Notes under the pieces: model-generated
Told to the model about the DNA's origin: nothing
Databases searched by the model: none
What the model saw: the letters and a program-made list of their open reading frames with translations, nothing else
Translations under genes and position numbers: made by a program
DNA from: Companilactobacillus kimchii DSM 13961 = JCM 10707
Lineage (GTDB): Bacteria; Bacillota; Bacilli; Lactobacillales; Lactobacillaceae
Reading direction: 5' to 3'
Length of the DNA: 64,000 nt
Assembly (NCBI RefSeq): GCF_001435445.1
Contig: NZ_AZDH01000006.1
Span: forward strand, 1 to 64,000
Part shown: one piece after another, positions 35,834 to 47,146 of the stretch
Layout: every line of letters begins with the position of its first letter
Position numbering within the stretch: position 1 is the first letter of the stretch

Positions 35834-36769
35834 TTATACTCTGGCTGTTTCAGCCAACTCATTTAACTTACGCAAACGATGATTAATTCCCGATTTAGAG
35901 ATAGGACCACTTGGTACCATCTCTCCTAATTCCTTCAAAGAAACTTCTGGATTTTCTAAACGTAAAACTGCGATTTCACGTAATTTATCTGGTAAGGAAT
36001 CTAATCCTACCGTTGCCTGTAAATGTTTAATGTTATCAATTTGACGTTCAGCCGCTGCCACCGTCTTATTGATATTAGCGTTTTCGCAATTAACCAAACG
36101 ATTAACTGAATTTCTCATATCACGCACGATTCGAATATCCTCAAACTTCAACATTGAGTTAGTTGCCCCAATTAATTGAAGAAAATCAGCAATTTTTTCA
36201 GCTTCTTTTAGATAAACGATATAGCCGTTACGGCGTTTGGTAGTCCGAGCATTCAAATGAAAATAATTCATCATTTGAGCAATTCCTTCATTATGTGTTT
36301 CATACAATGAATAAATTTCTAAATGATATCTAGAAGTCTCGGGATTATTCACACTTCCAGTAGCCAAAAAGGCTCCTCTTAAATATGAACGCATCCGTTG
36401 ATCTTCATTTAAAACTTCTTCAGGTACATCGGTATTAATCGACAATCCTGATTCATCCAAAATATCTAAATCCGTAAGTACACGATTAGTATCATATTTT
36501 AAACGCACAAGATATTGATTATTTTTCTTCAATTTCATCTTTTTACGCACAAGTAATTCTGATTCAATTCCATACTTTTGCTTAATCAAAGAAAAAATTC
36601 TTCGTGCAATAGCGGCGTTCTCAGTTTGTGCGGTTAAGACGAAATGATGATTTTGTAAACTTAATGAGCCATTCATTCTCAACAATGCCGATAATTCTAC
36701 TCGAGCATGTTCGGGATGGACGACTAATTTTGTGAGCTCTTGCTTGACCTCACTTGCATATGAAACCAC
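35834..36769 (-). CDS. whiA: Sporulation-type regulator WhiA homologue
   Basis: A 311-residue DNA-binding protein with an N-terminal LAGLIDADG-like homing-endonuclease fold (about 20-190) and a C-terminal helix-turn-helix (about 220-305; [22 protein letters not shown]). In non-sporulating Firmicutes it affects cell division and chromosome segregation. The start is GTG, overlapping the yvcK stop as TAGTG. It ends the rapZ-yvcK-whiA operon, a conserved Firmicute triad. Confidence 0.95.
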   Translation of the reverse strand: MVSYASEVKQELTKLVVHPEHARVELSALLRMNGSLSLQNHHFVLTAQTENAAIARRIFSLIKQKYGIESELLVRKKMKLKKNNQYLVRLKYDTNRVLTDLDILDESGLSINTDVPEEVLNEDQRMRSYLRGAFLATGSVNNPETSRYHLEIYSLYETHNEGIAQMMNYFHLNARTTKRRNGYIVYLKEAEKIADFLQLIGATNSMLKFEDIRIVRDMRNSVNRLVNCENANINKTVAAAERQIDNIKHLQATVGLDSLPDKLREIAVLRLENPEVSLKELGEMVPSGPISKSGINHRLRKLNELAETARV

Positions 36770-37803
36770 TAACGTCTCACCTCATTTTTTCTATTACCAG
36801 ATTGTAAGGACAAATTGATAATTTCCTCAGCAACCTTTTCACCATCGTGGAAAGCACCTTGATCATGCAATGATAGGAAATCATCTTGCACGACCTTGCA
36901 TCCCATTTTTCTTAAACCTTGAAAATCTGTTTCTACCTGATTAACATACTCGTCATACTTCTTATGATCCATATAACCATCAGGAATTTCTCTTGTATTA
37001 ACCAGTACTGTATCAATGAAGTTACCGCCTAAATGACGGTTTAATACTCGTACATGATCAGCATCTGTAAAACCTTCAGTCTCACCAATTTGTGTCATGA
37101 TGTTACAAATATAAACAACCTCAGCTGAGGTTTGTTTGACAGCTTCACCAATATCTTTAATCATCAAGTTAGGTAGAATACTGGTAAATAAACTACCAGG
37201 ACCCAAAACAACCACATCAGCTTGCATAATTGAAGCAATAACCGAAATAACTGACTTGGGCTCCTCTTCAGGATTATCAGAATCTGTAACCCAAACACGC
37301 TTAACATGCTTACCTGAATGAGTGATTTCATGCTCACCAGCTAATTTAGTCCCATCCGTAAATTCAGCATGTAACGTCAATTTAGTATTACTTGCTGGAA
37401 AAACATGACCATCAACTTTCATCATTTTAGATAGTTCTTGAACAGCGTCAAAAATGTTAGGTGACATCTCAGTCAAAGCGGCAATAATTAAATTACCGAT
37501 CGCATGACCTGAGAAGAAATCATCATTACTCTTAAAGCGATATTGGAAAACATCCATATCAACCTTAGGTAAATCAGATAGTGATGCTAAAACGTTTCGA
37601 ATATCCCCAGGAGGGACAACGTTAATGTAGTCACGAATAATACCAGATGATCCCCCATCATCGGCTACAGTAACAATTGCAGTGATATTAGCATCCATTT
37701 TTCTTAAACTACTTAGTACAACTGGTAAACCAGTTCCCCCACCTATAACTACAACTTTTGGACGACGTCCTTTAACAACTCGAACTATCCTATTTTCGGC
37801 CAT
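36769..37803 (-). CDS. yvcK: YvcK/CofD-like gluconeogenesis factor
   Basis: A 344-residue UPF0052 protein with a Rossmann-like [14 protein letters not shown] near 20-35 and [26 protein letters not shown] near 45-70, the signature of the YvcK/CofD nucleotide-binding fold. YvcK binds UDP-sugars in Bacillus and Listeria and links carbon state to wall synthesis. The ATG overlaps the end of rapZ by 14 nt and the stop overlaps the whiA start. The name comes from family precedent. Confidence 0.93.
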   Translation of the reverse strand: MAENRIVRVVKGRRPKVVVIGGGTGLPVVLSSLRKMDANITAIVTVADDGGSSGIIRDYINVVPPGDIRNVLASLSDLPKVDMDVFQYRFKSNDDFFSGHAIGNLIIAALTEMSPNIFDAVQELSKMMKVDGHVFPASNTKLTLHAEFTDGTKLAGEHEITHSGKHVKRVWVTDSDNPEEEPKSVISVIASIMQADVVVLGPGSLFTSILPNLMIKDIGEAVKQTSAEVVYICNIMTQIGETEGFTDADHVRVLNRHLGGNFIDTVLVNTREIPDGYMDHKKYDEYVNQVETDFQGLRKMGCKVVQDDFLSLHDQGAFHDGEKVAEEIINLSLQSGNRKNEVRR

Positions 37804-38704
37804 CTTCGATTACCTTCTTTTGCGATTTTTCCATGTCACGATGAGTTATATCAACGTAGTACTTCTTCTTTAAATCAGTACCTAGACGTTGGGCAATTGC
37901 AACTGATCGATGCTGACCACCAGTACAGCCAATTGCAATCGTTAAACTAGTTTTACCTTCTTTTTCATATCCAGGAATAATATCCTTTAACAAACCTGAA
38001 AATTTATCATAAAAATTCTTTGTTTCTGGATCGTCCATAACATAATCATAAACAGGTTTATCCACACCCGTTTGTGTTTTTAATTCTTTGATGTAAAATG
38101 GATTCTTTAAAAATCTAACATCCATTACTATATCGGCATCAATTGGCAAACCATACTTAAAGCCAAATGACATTACTTCAATATGGAAGGTTGGTACTCC
38201 AGTTGACTCTTGAAAGTTATCAAAAATCTCCTCACGTAATTGACGTGGAGTTAAATCTGTCGTATCAATTTCAACTGATGCACGGCCTTTGATTTCTGAC
38301 AAAAGCTCTCGTTCTTTTTCAATACCATCAAGTAGACGACCTTCCATTGCAAGCGGATGACTACGACGAGTCTCTTTATAACGAGAAACTAGCTCTTCAT
38401 CTGATGCATTCAAGAAGAGAATCTTCATATCAACTTTTTGGTGTTTTTCTTGTTCGTCTTCATCAACTTGTGACAACATTGAGAATATTTCATCATAAAA
38501 AGCACGTGATCTAATGTCGACAACTAAAGCTACTTTTTTAATAGTTCCTGATTCATGAACTAATTCCCAAAATTTAGGAAGTAGATTAGGTGGCATGTTA
38601 TCAATACAAAAATAACCTAAATCTTCAAAAGATTGCATGGCGACAGTTTTACCCGCACCACTCATTCCGGTTACTATAACTAAATTAAGTGTATCTTTTG
38701 CCAT
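37790..38704 (-). CDS. rapZ: RNase adapter RapZ / YvcJ nucleotide-binding protein
   Basis: A 304-residue P-loop NTPase-like protein: Walker A ([14 protein letters not shown], residues 12-25), middle region [21 protein letters not shown] and the C-terminal [13 protein letters not shown] that together define the family. In Escherichia coli RapZ steers RNase E/GlmZ; in Bacillus YvcJ hydrolyses nucleotides and affects competence. The start is placed at MAKDTLNL (38704), just after the GAGGTG site, not further upstream. First gene of the rapZ-yvcK-whiA operon. Confidence 0.94.
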   Translation of the reverse strand: MAKDTLNLVIVTGMSGAGKTVAMQSFEDLGYFCIDNMPPNLLPKFWELVHESGTIKKVALVVDIRSRAFYDEIFSMLSQVDEDEQEKHQKVDMKILFLNASDEELVSRYKETRRSHPLAMEGRLLDGIEKERELLSEIKGRASVEIDTTDLTPRQLREEIFDNFQESTGVPTFHIEVMSFGFKYGLPIDADIVMDVRFLKNPFYIKELKTQTGVDKPVYDYVMDDPETKNFYDKFSGLLKDIIPGYEKEGKTSLTIAIGCTGGQHRSVAIAQRLGTDLKKKYYVDITHRDMEKSQKKVIEDGRK

Positions 38705-38832
38705 TTTGCACCTCACATTCCATATAAGCATAACATAACAAGCCAGGCGTGTCAGTTTTGGAGAAGAAAAGATAAAAATATTTTTTATTGCTAAATTGCG
38801 ATAAAATTAAACCGATTAGAGGGGGATATTTT

Positions 38833-40848
38833 ATGGATACAGTTTTCTTAGTACTGCTTTTAGTTGCGGCCGTTGTGCTTGCCAACATTGTTCAGTGGAA
38901 ATTAAATAATATTCCGATTGCATTCATCCAAATTGCAGCTGGACTATTATTATCTTTTCTACCTTTTTACAAACATTTTGAATTAGAGCCGGAGATCTTT
39001 TTACTTGTTATCATTTCGGCACTAATGTTTAATGACGGACAGCACACCAGTCTGTCTCGATTAACACATCAAGTCGGTACCACTTTTTCTTTGGCGGTAG
39101 AACTAGCAATTATTTCTATTTTAATTGTCGGTTTCGTAACACATTTGATTATTCCTAGCATGCCATTGGCACTTGCTTTTGCTTTAGGAGCCATTATCAC
39201 ACCAACCGATGCCGTCGCTGTGGGCTCTATTACAAGTAACATGTTAGTGCCTACCGAAGTTATGGGTACTCTAGAAAATGAGTCACTCTTTAATGATGCT
39301 TCAGGTATTGTTGCCTTAAATTTGGCTATCAGTGCTGCCGTCACAGGACAATTTTCTTTACTCAATGGAATTGGAAACTTTTTTTATGTTTTCTTTGGAG
39401 GAATTATTTTAGGAGGAATCTTAGGTATAATTATCGTTTCGATTCGTCTTAAATTAATTAATATGCACGTTGATGCTCCTTCAGTCATGGTTCCTTTCAC
39501 CCTATTGACACCCTTTGTCGTTTATTTAATTGCTGAGGCTATTGGTGTTTCAGGAATCTTAGCCGTAGTTGTTACAGGTTTAATGCATGGTATCCAACAA
39601 AACCGCCTACGTTTGACTAGTTCACGTCTACAAATCGTTATGACCAGTACTTGGAATGTCTTCTCTAGCATTCTTAATGGTATAGTCTTCGTCTTATTAG
39701 GCATGTCACTACCAAGCGTTATTCAGAATCTACACCAACATGATGCTAGTTCAGTTGGAATTCTGTTAGGTGTCGGTATTCTACTTTATGTTATTATGAC
39801 TGCTTTAAGATACCTTTGGACCAATTGGGGCTTTGCCAACATTCGAGCCTGGGATAAAAAAGAAAAGCATGCTAATAGTACCGTCATGGCCTACAGTGGT
39901 GTTCACGGAACCATTACTTTAGCCATGGCCTTCTCACTACCACTAACACTAAATGGGCAAACCTTCCCATATCGTAATGATATTATCTTTGTGGCTGCCG
40001 TTGTTATCTTAACTAGCTTATTAGTTCCAACTCTAGTTCTACCAAGACTATTGCCTCCTCAGGTTTCCAAATATACCGAAGACGAATTAGCTAAAATCAA
40101 AGGCCAAATGGTTGATAACGCTATTGTCAATCTTCAAACACGTCATGATAGCTCTACTAGCATTGGCCGGGTAGTAAATATTCTTGATGGTCAACGTACA
40201 ATTGACGGACACATCGATAAAAATAAATTAACAATCATCTTCGACAACTGCTTTGAATTAGAGCAACAAACTATAGATGAAATGTTAAGTAACGGTGAGA
40301 TATCTGAGCAAAGTGCTGACCTATACATGCGAGTGGCACGTAGAACCGTCCTACAATATCAAAATAGTTTTCGTCAAAGAGTACAACTCTTCCTACGTTT
40401 CCATGTTGTAGAAAAATTATCATTAAACAAAACAGCTCGTAAGCGCCGTAAAATGTATCATAAGATGCAATCGCAACGTAAAAATATCAGTCGTGAACAA
40501 ATGCTAAAACGTAATCGTAAGCTTTGGGATAAAATGGCTGAAGTTGAAAAGAAACCTTATCTTAAAATCACTAGCTATCTTAATCAAAGTTTAGTGAATG
40601 ATAGTGGCAACAATCGTGAAATTAGTATTGTCCGTCGGGCTTATGATGAAAGACATCGTCGTTTGGTTGGCCGTGATCATTATGAAAATGACCAAAACGA
40701 ACTCTTAATCGAGGCCTTTCAACAAGAGAATACTTATATTCAAAATTTAATCTCAACTAAGGAAATTAGTCGTGAATTAGGTGGAGCACTCTATGAACAA
40801 ATTTCAACTGATCAATTGGTTTACTTACAATCTCTGAATGAAGAATAA
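38833..40848 (+). CDS. CPA1-family Na+(K+)/H+ antiporter with long cytosolic tail
   Basis: A 671-residue protein starting at MDTVFLVLLL (38833), chosen because AGAGGGGG lies upstream and earlier codons read through it. The transporter part (residues 1-415) has about twelve membrane helices and the CPA1 motifs ITPTDAVAVGSI (catalytic aspartate region near 125) and ENESLFNDASGIVALNL near 155. The remaining 250 residues are cytosolic, basic and partly helical, probably regulatory. Likely role: pH and sodium homeostasis. Ion selectivity cannot be assigned. Confidence 0.88.
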   Translation: MDTVFLVLLLVAAVVLANIVQWKLNNIPIAFIQIAAGLLLSFLPFYKHFELEPEIFLLVIISALMFNDGQHTSLSRLTHQVGTTFSLAVELAIISILIVGFVTHLIIPSMPLALAFALGAIITPTDAVAVGSITSNMLVPTEVMGTLENESLFNDASGIVALNLAISAAVTGQFSLLNGIGNFFYVFFGGIILGGILGIIIVSIRLKLINMHVDAPSVMVPFTLLTPFVVYLIAEAIGVSGILAVVVTGLMHGIQQNRLRLTSSRLQIVMTSTWNVFSSILNGIVFVLLGMSLPSVIQNLHQHDASSVGILLGVGILLYVIMTALRYLWTNWGFANIRAWDKKEKHANSTVMAYSGVHGTITLAMAFSLPLTLNGQTFPYRNDIIFVAAVVILTSLLVPTLVLPRLLPPQVSKYTEDELAKIKGQMVDNAIVNLQTRHDSSTSIGRVVNILDGQRTIDGHIDKNKLTIIFDNCFELEQQTIDEMLSNGEISEQSADLYMRVARRTVLQYQNSFRQRVQLFLRFHVVEKLSLNKTARKRRKMYHKMQSQRKNISREQMLKRNRKLWDKMAEVEKKPYLKITSYLNQSLVNDSGNNREISIVRRAYDERHRRLVGRDHYENDQNELLIEAFQQENTYIQNLISTKEISRELGGALYEQISTDQLVYLQSLNEE

Positions 40849-40849
40849 C

Positions 40850-40900
40850 AAAAAAGCAGGTATCTACTAGAATTAATGTCTAGTAAATACCTGCTTTTTT
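40850..40900. terminator. Bidirectional terminator between the antiporter and uvrA
   Basis: AAAAAAGCAGGTAT-TACTAGA and TCTAGTA-ATACCTGCTTTTTT form a stem of about 20 bp with one mismatch, flanked by A and T runs. Confidence 0.94.
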
Positions 40901-40902
40901 AT

Positions 40903-43752
40903 CTATTTAGCATCTTTAGTACGTTTAGTATCACGTTCCAAAATTGGTTTCAAATATTGACCAGTATAACTGTCCTTTACATCAGCCAATTCTTCAGGTG
41001 TTCCGGTACCAACAATTGTACCTCCACCTTCACCACCTTCAGGTCCGAGATCAATTAACCAGTCAGCCGACTTAACAACATCCAAGTTATGTTCAATAAC
41101 TAAGACAGTGTTACCTTCATCAACTAAACGCTGCAAAACGCCTAAAAGACGCTTGATATCATCAGTATGCAAACCAGTCGTAGGTTCATCCAGGATATAG
41201 AAGTTCTTACCATTAGACTTCTTATAAAGTTCTGAGGCCAACTTCATTCTTTGAGCTTCACCACCGGACAATTGAGTAGCTGATTGTCCTAATGAAACAT
41301 AACCTAAACCTACATCTTGAATTGTCTGTAACTTACGTTTGATCTTTGGAATGTTATTAAAGAAGTCCAAAGCTTCAGAAACCTTCATATCAAGTACTTG
41401 GGCAATATTCTTACCCTTATAAGTTACTTCCAAGGTTTCAGAGTTATAACGTGTTCCATGGCAAACTTCACATGGTACGTAAACATCAGGTAAGAAGTTC
41501 ATTTCAATTTTGATGATTCCGTCACCACGGCAGTTTTCACAACGTCCGCCTTTAATATTGAAAGAGAATCTACCCTTCTTGTATCCACGCAATTTAGCTT
41601 CATTCGTTTGAGCAAATAAATCACGAATATCATCAAAGACACCAGTATATGTAGCCGGATTACTTCTTGGTGTACGTCCAATTGGACTCTGATCAATAGC
41701 AATCATCTTTTCCAAATTTTCGTAACCTGTAATTTTCTTATACTTACCAGGTTTCTCTGAATTATGATTCATCTTTTGAGCCAAGGCACGTTTCAAGATC
41801 ATATTGACCAAAGTTGATTTACCTGAACCAGAAACACCGGTCACAACAATAAATTTACCTAACGGAAACTTAACATTCAACTTCTTTAAATTATTCTCTT
41901 GTGCACCATAGACTTCAACAAATTTACCATTACCAGTCCGACGTTCCAAGGGTACTGGAATAAACTTCTTACCTGCTAAATATTGACCAGTCAATGATTT
42001 GGAATTCTTTTCTACTTCACTAGGTGTTCCAGCAGCAACAATTTGTCCACCATTTTCACCAGCACCAGGGCCAACATCGATTAGATAGTCAGCAGCACGC
42101 ATTGTATCCTCATCATGTTCAACCACAATCAAAGTATTACCAAGATCACGCATTTTCTTTAAAGAATTGATCAAACGATCGTTATCACGTTGATGCAATC
42201 CAATAGAAGGTTCATCCAAAATATACATTACTCCGGATAAATTAGAACCAATTTGTGTAGCCAAACGAATTCTTTGAGCTTCACCACCAGATAAAGTTCC
42301 AGCTGAACGTGATAATGACAAATACTCCAAACCAACATTGATCAAAAAGCTAAGGCGATCCTTAACTTCCTTCAAAATAGGTTTAGCAATAACTGTATTC
42401 TGTTCACCAAATTTAACTGCTTTAAAGAATGGAAGTTCATCTTTGATTGACATATCGGAAACTTCAGCAATATCCATCCCTTCAACCTTAACGGCTAAGG
42501 CTTGACGATTCAGTCGTTTACCATGACAAACAGGACATTTCAATTCAGTCATGTATTTTCTCATAACTTCACGTGTAAAATCACTATTAGTCTCATGATA
42601 ACGACGATCGATATTAGGAAGAACCCCTTCAAATGGAACATCAACATCACGTACGCCACCAAAATCATTCTCATAATGGAAATGGAATGTTTTACCATCA
42701 GAACCATTTAAAATAATATCCTGATTTTTTTGAGGTAATTTTTCAAATGGTATATTCATATCAATATTAAATTCTTTAGCAGCCTGAGCTAACATTTCTG
42801 GATAATATTGTGAACTGATTGGATTCCAAGGCTCAATAGCCCCTTCGGCTAAAGTTTTACTCTGATCTGGAATAACCAAATCAAGATCAACTTCAAGTTT
42901 AATTCCTAAACCATCACAGTTCTCACAAGCTCCAAACGGTGCGTTAAATGAGAATAAACGCGGTTCCAATTCTCCAACTGTAAATCCGCAAATAGGACAA
43001 GCATTCTTTTCTGAGAAGACCATCATATCTGAGCCGATAACATCAACATTCATATAACCGTCAGATAATCTCAAAGCTGCTTCAACTGAATCAAACAAAC
43101 GAGATTTGATATGGTCATTGATAACAATTCGGTCAACCACAACGTCAATACTGTGTTTCTTATTCTTATCCAACTCAATATCTTCACTGACATCGTGAAT
43201 TTCACCATCAACTCGGATACGAACATAACCTTGTTTCTTAATTTGATTCAAAGCCTTTTTGTGTTGTCCTCTTTTGGCACGAACGACTGGTGAAAGAACT
43301 TGTAACTTAGTCCCATCATCCAATTTCAAAATAGCATCAACCATTTGTTGGGCTGATTGACTGGTAATTTTAGTACCATCATTTGGACAAATCGGTGTTC
43401 CCACACGAGCCCACAATAAACGTAAATAATCATTTATTTCCGTAACCGTACCTACAGTTGAACGGGGATTTTTTGAAGTCGTCTTTTGATCAATAGAAAT
43501 AGCAGGACTTAATCCATCAATCGAATCAACATCTGGCTTATCCATTTGTCCTAGAAATTGACGAGCATATGAAGACAAACTCTCAACATAACGTCTTTGA
43601 CCTTCGGCATAAAGTGTATCAAAAGCCAAAGAACTTTTACCCGAACCAGACAAGCCGGTCATAACAACTAACTTATCACGAGGAATTGTTACATCAATAT
43701 CTTTTAAATTATGTGCACGCGCACCATGAATAACAATTTTATCATTTAACAT
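40903..43752 (-). CDS. uvrA: Excinuclease ABC subunit A
   Basis: Damage-sensing ATPase of nucleotide excision repair. The 949-residue protein has two ABC modules: Walker [15 protein letters not shown] near 32 and [14 protein letters not shown] near 640, two signature LSGGEAQR motifs (near 490 and 830), and zinc modules (CPICGF..CENC near 255-283; [14 protein letters not shown] near 740-770). Family length and order are normal. It follows uvrB by one base and shares the SOS-controlled promoter. An uninterrupted single gene. Confidence 0.98.
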   Translation of the reverse strand: MLNDKIVIHGARAHNLKDIDVTIPRDKLVVMTGLSGSGKSSLAFDTLYAEGQRRYVESLSSYARQFLGQMDKPDVDSIDGLSPAISIDQKTTSKNPRSTVGTVTEINDYLRLLWARVGTPICPNDGTKITSQSAQQMVDAILKLDDGTKLQVLSPVVRAKRGQHKKALNQIKKQGYVRIRVDGEIHDVSEDIELDKNKKHSIDVVVDRIVINDHIKSRLFDSVEAALRLSDGYMNVDVIGSDMMVFSEKNACPICGFTVGELEPRLFSFNAPFGACENCDGLGIKLEVDLDLVIPDQSKTLAEGAIEPWNPISSQYYPEMLAQAAKEFNIDMNIPFEKLPQKNQDIILNGSDGKTFHFHYENDFGGVRDVDVPFEGVLPNIDRRYHETNSDFTREVMRKYMTELKCPVCHGKRLNRQALAVKVEGMDIAEVSDMSIKDELPFFKAVKFGEQNTVIAKPILKEVKDRLSFLINVGLEYLSLSRSAGTLSGGEAQRIRLATQIGSNLSGVMYILDEPSIGLHQRDNDRLINSLKKMRDLGNTLIVVEHDEDTMRAADYLIDVGPGAGENGGQIVAAGTPSEVEKNSKSLTGQYLAGKKFIPVPLERRTGNGKFVEVYGAQENNLKKLNVKFPLGKFIVVTGVSGSGKSTLVNMILKRALAQKMNHNSEKPGKYKKITGYENLEKMIAIDQSPIGRTPRSNPATYTGVFDDIRDLFAQTNEAKLRGYKKGRFSFNIKGGRCENCRGDGIIKIEMNFLPDVYVPCEVCHGTRYNSETLEVTYKGKNIAQVLDMKVSEALDFFNNIPKIKRKLQTIQDVGLGYVSLGQSATQLSGGEAQRMKLASELYKKSNGKNFYILDEPTTGLHTDDIKRLLGVLQRLVDEGNTVLVIEHNLDVVKSADWLIDLGPEGGEGGGTIVGTGTPEELADVKDSYTGQYLKPILERDTKRTKDAK

Positions 43753-43753
43753 T

Positions 43754-45763
43754 CTATTTCATTTCCGCCTTTAATTCCAAAATTGTATCACGTAAATTAG
43801 CAGCAGCCTCGAAGTCGAGTTTCTTGGCAGCAGACTCCATTTGTTCATTTAAATTGGCAAGAAGTTCTTCACGTTCCTTCTTACTCATATCCTTGAAGTC
43901 AATATCATCATCGATCTTTTCTGTTTCAGAAGAAGAATTGTCAACTTTCTGGAACATTGAGATAGCATCTCGAATTGGTTTAACAATTGTCTTAGGTGTT
44001 ACATTATGTTCCTCATTGAACTTCATCTGTAATTTACGACGACGTGCAGTTGCATCAATCGCTCCACGCATTGAATCTGTAATCGAATCAGCATACATAA
44101 TAACTTTACCATGTTCATTACGTGATGCACGACCAATAATCTGGACTAATGAACGTTCAGCTCTTAAGAAGCCTTCCTTATCAGCATCCAATATAGCAAT
44201 TAGGGAAACTTCCGGTACATCGATACCTTCACGCAGCAAATTGATTCCGATTAGAACGTCAAATTTACCTAGTCGTAAATCACGAATAATCTTAGTTCGC
44301 TCTAACGTTTTAATATCACTGTGTAAATATCTAACTTTAATTCCTAAATCTTTAAAGTAATCCGTTAAATCTTCGGCCATCTTCTTCGTTAAGGTGGTTA
44401 CAAAGACTCTTTCATGCTTAGCCACACGATCATTGATTTCACCAACCAAATCATCAATTTGTCCCATAATTGGACGTACTTCAATTTTAGGATCCAATAG
44501 ACCTGTAGGACGAATGATTTGTTCAGCTTTATTATCTGTTCTCTCTAATTCATAAGGACCAGGTGTAGCCGATACATACAATATTCGGTTAACATGTTTT
44601 TCAAATTCTTCCAACTTCAAAGGACGATTATCCAATGCACTAGGCAATCGAAAACCATAATCAACCAACTGTTGCTTTCTGGCACGGTCACCATTATACA
44701 TCCCTCTAATTTGTGGCATCGTAACATGAGATTCATCAATCATAATATTAAAATCTTTGGGAAAGAAATCTAGCAAAGTAAATGGTGGTTCACCTTCTGC
44801 ACGACCTTCCATATGACGAGAATAGTTTTCAATACCTGATGTATATCCCATCTCACGCATCATTTCAATATCATATTCGGTTCTCTGCTTGATACGTTGA
44901 GCCTCTAGTAATTTACCCTCTTTGGTAAATTTATCAACTTGAACATCCATTTCGTCTTTAATACGTTTCAAGGCTTCATCCATTTTGGAATCACTAATCA
45001 TAAAGTGAGTAGCCGGGAAAATACCGATGTGATCCATTGACCCCTTAACTTCACCAGTCAATGCATCCATTTCGATAATTCGATCAATTTCATCGCCGAA
45101 AAATTCCACACGAATAGCATTATCATCACGTGAAGCTGGAAAAATATCGACAACATCACCACGGACTCGAAACCTTCCACGTTGAAAGTCAATATCATTA
45201 CGTTCAAATTGATTATCAACTAATTCTTCTAACAAAGTATCACGAGCAATCTGTTGACCAACTCGTAAGGAAATAATACTGTCGGCATATTCCCTTGGAT
45301 CACCTAAACCGAAGATACATGAAACAGAGGCAACTACAATAACATCGTTACGTTCCAAAAGTGAACTAGTAGCCGAATGACGAAGCTTATCAATTTCATC
45401 GTTGATACTAGAATCCTTTTCAATATACGTATCACTAGATGGCACATAGGCTTCTGGTTGATAGTAATCATAATAACTAACAAAGTATTCAACCGCATTA
45501 TTAGGGAAAAATTCCTTAAATTCACCATACAATTGTCCTGCCAATGTTTTATTATGTGAAATGATCAATGTTGGTTTATTCAAATTCTTGATGACATTAG
45601 CCATTGTAAAAGTCTTACCAGTACCAGTAGCACCCTCAAGAATAACCTCTTTGTCACCAGCTTTAAAATCTTTAGTAATAGTATCGATTGCTTGAGCTTG
45701 ATCTCCAGCAGGTGAATACTTGGAAACCAAATCAAATTTATTATCAGTAACTCTATCTATCAC
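43754..45763 (-). CDS. uvrB: Excinuclease ABC subunit B
   Basis: DNA-verifying helicase-like subunit of excision repair. The 669-residue protein has Walker A ([14 protein letters not shown] near 40), the beta-hairpin region [21 protein letters not shown] near 95, helicase motifs ([16 protein letters not shown] near 540) and the C-terminal UVR domain ([22 protein letters not shown]) for UvrC contact. The start codon is GTG; AAGGGGG lies 12 nt upstream, a long spacing. Transcribed with uvrA behind an SOS box and a hairpin-containing leader. Confidence 0.97.
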   Translation of the reverse strand: MIDRVTDNKFDLVSKYSPAGDQAQAIDTITKDFKAGDKEVILEGATGTGKTFTMANVIKNLNKPTLIISHNKTLAGQLYGEFKEFFPNNAVEYFVSYYDYYQPEAYVPSSDTYIEKDSSINDEIDKLRHSATSSLLERNDVIVVASVSCIFGLGDPREYADSIISLRVGQQIARDTLLEELVDNQFERNDIDFQRGRFRVRGDVVDIFPASRDDNAIRVEFFGDEIDRIIEMDALTGEVKGSMDHIGIFPATHFMISDSKMDEALKRIKDEMDVQVDKFTKEGKLLEAQRIKQRTEYDIEMMREMGYTSGIENYSRHMEGRAEGEPPFTLLDFFPKDFNIMIDESHVTMPQIRGMYNGDRARKQQLVDYGFRLPSALDNRPLKLEEFEKHVNRILYVSATPGPYELERTDNKAEQIIRPTGLLDPKIEVRPIMGQIDDLVGEINDRVAKHERVFVTTLTKKMAEDLTDYFKDLGIKVRYLHSDIKTLERTKIIRDLRLGKFDVLIGINLLREGIDVPEVSLIAILDADKEGFLRAERSLVQIIGRASRNEHGKVIMYADSITDSMRGAIDATARRRKLQMKFNEEHNVTPKTIVKPIRDAISMFQKVDNSSSETEKIDDDIDFKDMSKKEREELLANLNEQMESAAKKLDFEAAANLRDTILELKAEMK

Positions 45764-45787
45764 GGATTAATTTACCCCCTTTGAGCT

Positions 45788-45824
45788 AAAAAAAACACCT
45801 AACTCTCGTACACGAATTAGATGT
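45788..45824 (-). terminator. Terminator-like hairpin in the uvrB leader
   Basis: Minus-strand ACATCTAAT pairs with GTTAGGTGT (two G-U pairs), an inner TCG / CGA continues, and eight T follow. It lies between the SOS-box promoter and uvrB, only 24 bases before the start codon, so transcripts from that promoter must pass it. It also terminates the upstream UMF1 gene. Confidence 0.8.
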
Positions 45825-45847
45825 AATTGATGTCAGGCTTATTACGC

Positions 45848-45880
45848 TGGCTCTATATTACCATAGCGAACATATTTTCG
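45848..45880 (-). promoter_or_regulatory. uvrBA promoter with LexA/DinR SOS box
   Basis: CGAACATATTTTCG (45867-45880) matches the Gram-positive SOS consensus CGAACATATGTTCG at 13 of 14 bases. On the minus strand it is followed by TATGGTAATAT, an extended -10 (TGG plus TAATAT, about 45862-45854). LexA bound here would block uvrBA transcription. The promoter starts directly after the UMF1 stop codon. Confidence 0.85.
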
Positions 45881-45887
45881 CCATAAT

Positions 45888-47132
45888 TTAATTTTCATTT
45901 ACTAAGCGTGGCAACATTAAGAAAATTATCAATCCTACGAAGAACAAAATACTCAATGAGGCAGCGCCAATTGTGGATTTTCCCGTAATTTGCGTAACGA
46001 TACCAACCAGAATTGGACCCATCACAGCTGAGAATTTTCCTAAAATATTATAAAAACCAAAGAATTCACTTCCGGATTCTTTTGGAATCAATTTTCCGAA
46101 ATATGAACGACTTAAGGCTTGAATACCACCTTGACTAGTACCAACTAAAACAGCTAAGATCCAGAAATCCTTAGCACTAGTTAGTTTCAAAGCATATAAA
46201 CAAATGCCAAAATACAAAACAATTCCTAAAAGAATTCCTGCTCTGGTAGAAACTTTATTAGCAAACCAACCATATAAAATAGAAAATGGAAAAGCTACTA
46301 ATTGAACAACTAATAAAACAAGCATTAATGTGGTCGTGTTAATTCCCATATCCATACCGATTGAAGTGGCCATCGTAAAAATCGTATCAACTCCATCAAT
46401 ATAGAAGAAGTAGGCTACTAAGAACCAAGCTGCGGCCTTATATTTTCTTAAATGAGTAATTGTTTTCCAGACACGTTTAAAACTTGATGTAACGGGATGT
46501 GCATTTTCTGGCAAAGAATAGACCTGTTGGACATTTTTCAATAATGGAATGAAGAAAATAATCCACCAAATGGCCGCCAGAAGAAAACTCCATCGTGCCA
46601 CGCCGTAACTCGATAACATGCCAAAACCACTCGTTAATTGTAGAACTAAAAATAAGATAAAGGCTACAACTCCACCTAGATAACCATAAGCATATCCATT
46701 TGAAGAGAGAGTGTCCATTTCTTCGTTACTAGCAACATCTGTTAAAAAACTGTCATAAAATAGATTGCCGGCTGAATATCCAATTATCGACAAGATATAC
46801 ACACCCAATAATAACTGCCATTGATTTGAAGGCACTAGTGCCAAACCAAACGTCATAATAATTCCTAAAAATGAAAAATAGTTCATTAATCTTTTTTTGT
46901 GATGCGGATAATCTGCTAATGCACCTAAAACCGGAGCCAAAATGGAAACTAATAACGTTCCAAAACTATTAGCATAACCCCAAAAGGCAGTTGCATTTGC
47001 TGCTGAAACTCCTGAATTTTGCGCTATTGATTTGAAATAAACTGGTAATACCGCTGTCGTAACGATAATCCCATAACCAGAATTAGCCCAATCATAGAAG
47101 ATCCAACTCCACTGTTTCTTATTAAACCTCAT
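45888..47132 (-). CDS. UMF1/Atg22-like MFS transporter
   Basis: A 414-residue protein with about 12 membrane segments. The N-terminal WSWIFYDWANSGYGIIVTTAVLPVYF is the signature of the UMF1 (vacuolar effluxer Atg22-like) MFS group, and GTSQGGIQALSRSYFGKLIPKE near 320 is a second family motif. In fungi Atg22 exports amino acids from the vacuole; bacterial roles are not established. It lies 14 bp downstream of the phosphodiesterase gene, so the two are probably cotranscribed. Substrate unknown. Confidence 0.85.
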   Translation of the reverse strand: MRFNKKQWSWIFYDWANSGYGIIVTTAVLPVYFKSIAQNSGVSAANATAFWGYANSFGTLLVSILAPVLGALADYPHHKKRLMNYFSFLGIIMTFGLALVPSNQWQLLLGVYILSIIGYSAGNLFYDSFLTDVASNEEMDTLSSNGYAYGYLGGVVAFILFLVLQLTSGFGMLSSYGVARWSFLLAAIWWIIFFIPLLKNVQQVYSLPENAHPVTSSFKRVWKTITHLRKYKAAAWFLVAYFFYIDGVDTIFTMATSIGMDMGINTTTLMLVLLVVQLVAFPFSILYGWFANKVSTRAGILLGIVLYFGICLYALKLTSAKDFWILAVLVGTSQGGIQALSRSYFGKLIPKESGSEFFGFYNILGKFSAVMGPILVGIVTQITGKSTIGAASLSILFFVGLIIFLMLPRLVNEN

Positions 47133-47146
47133 AAAATTCCTCTATT

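Noticed and set aside
43824-44360. 178-codon open frame on the plus strand opposite uvrB
   Set aside because: It lies wholly inside uvrB in antisense, has no ribosome site and a composition that follows the shadow of the real frame.
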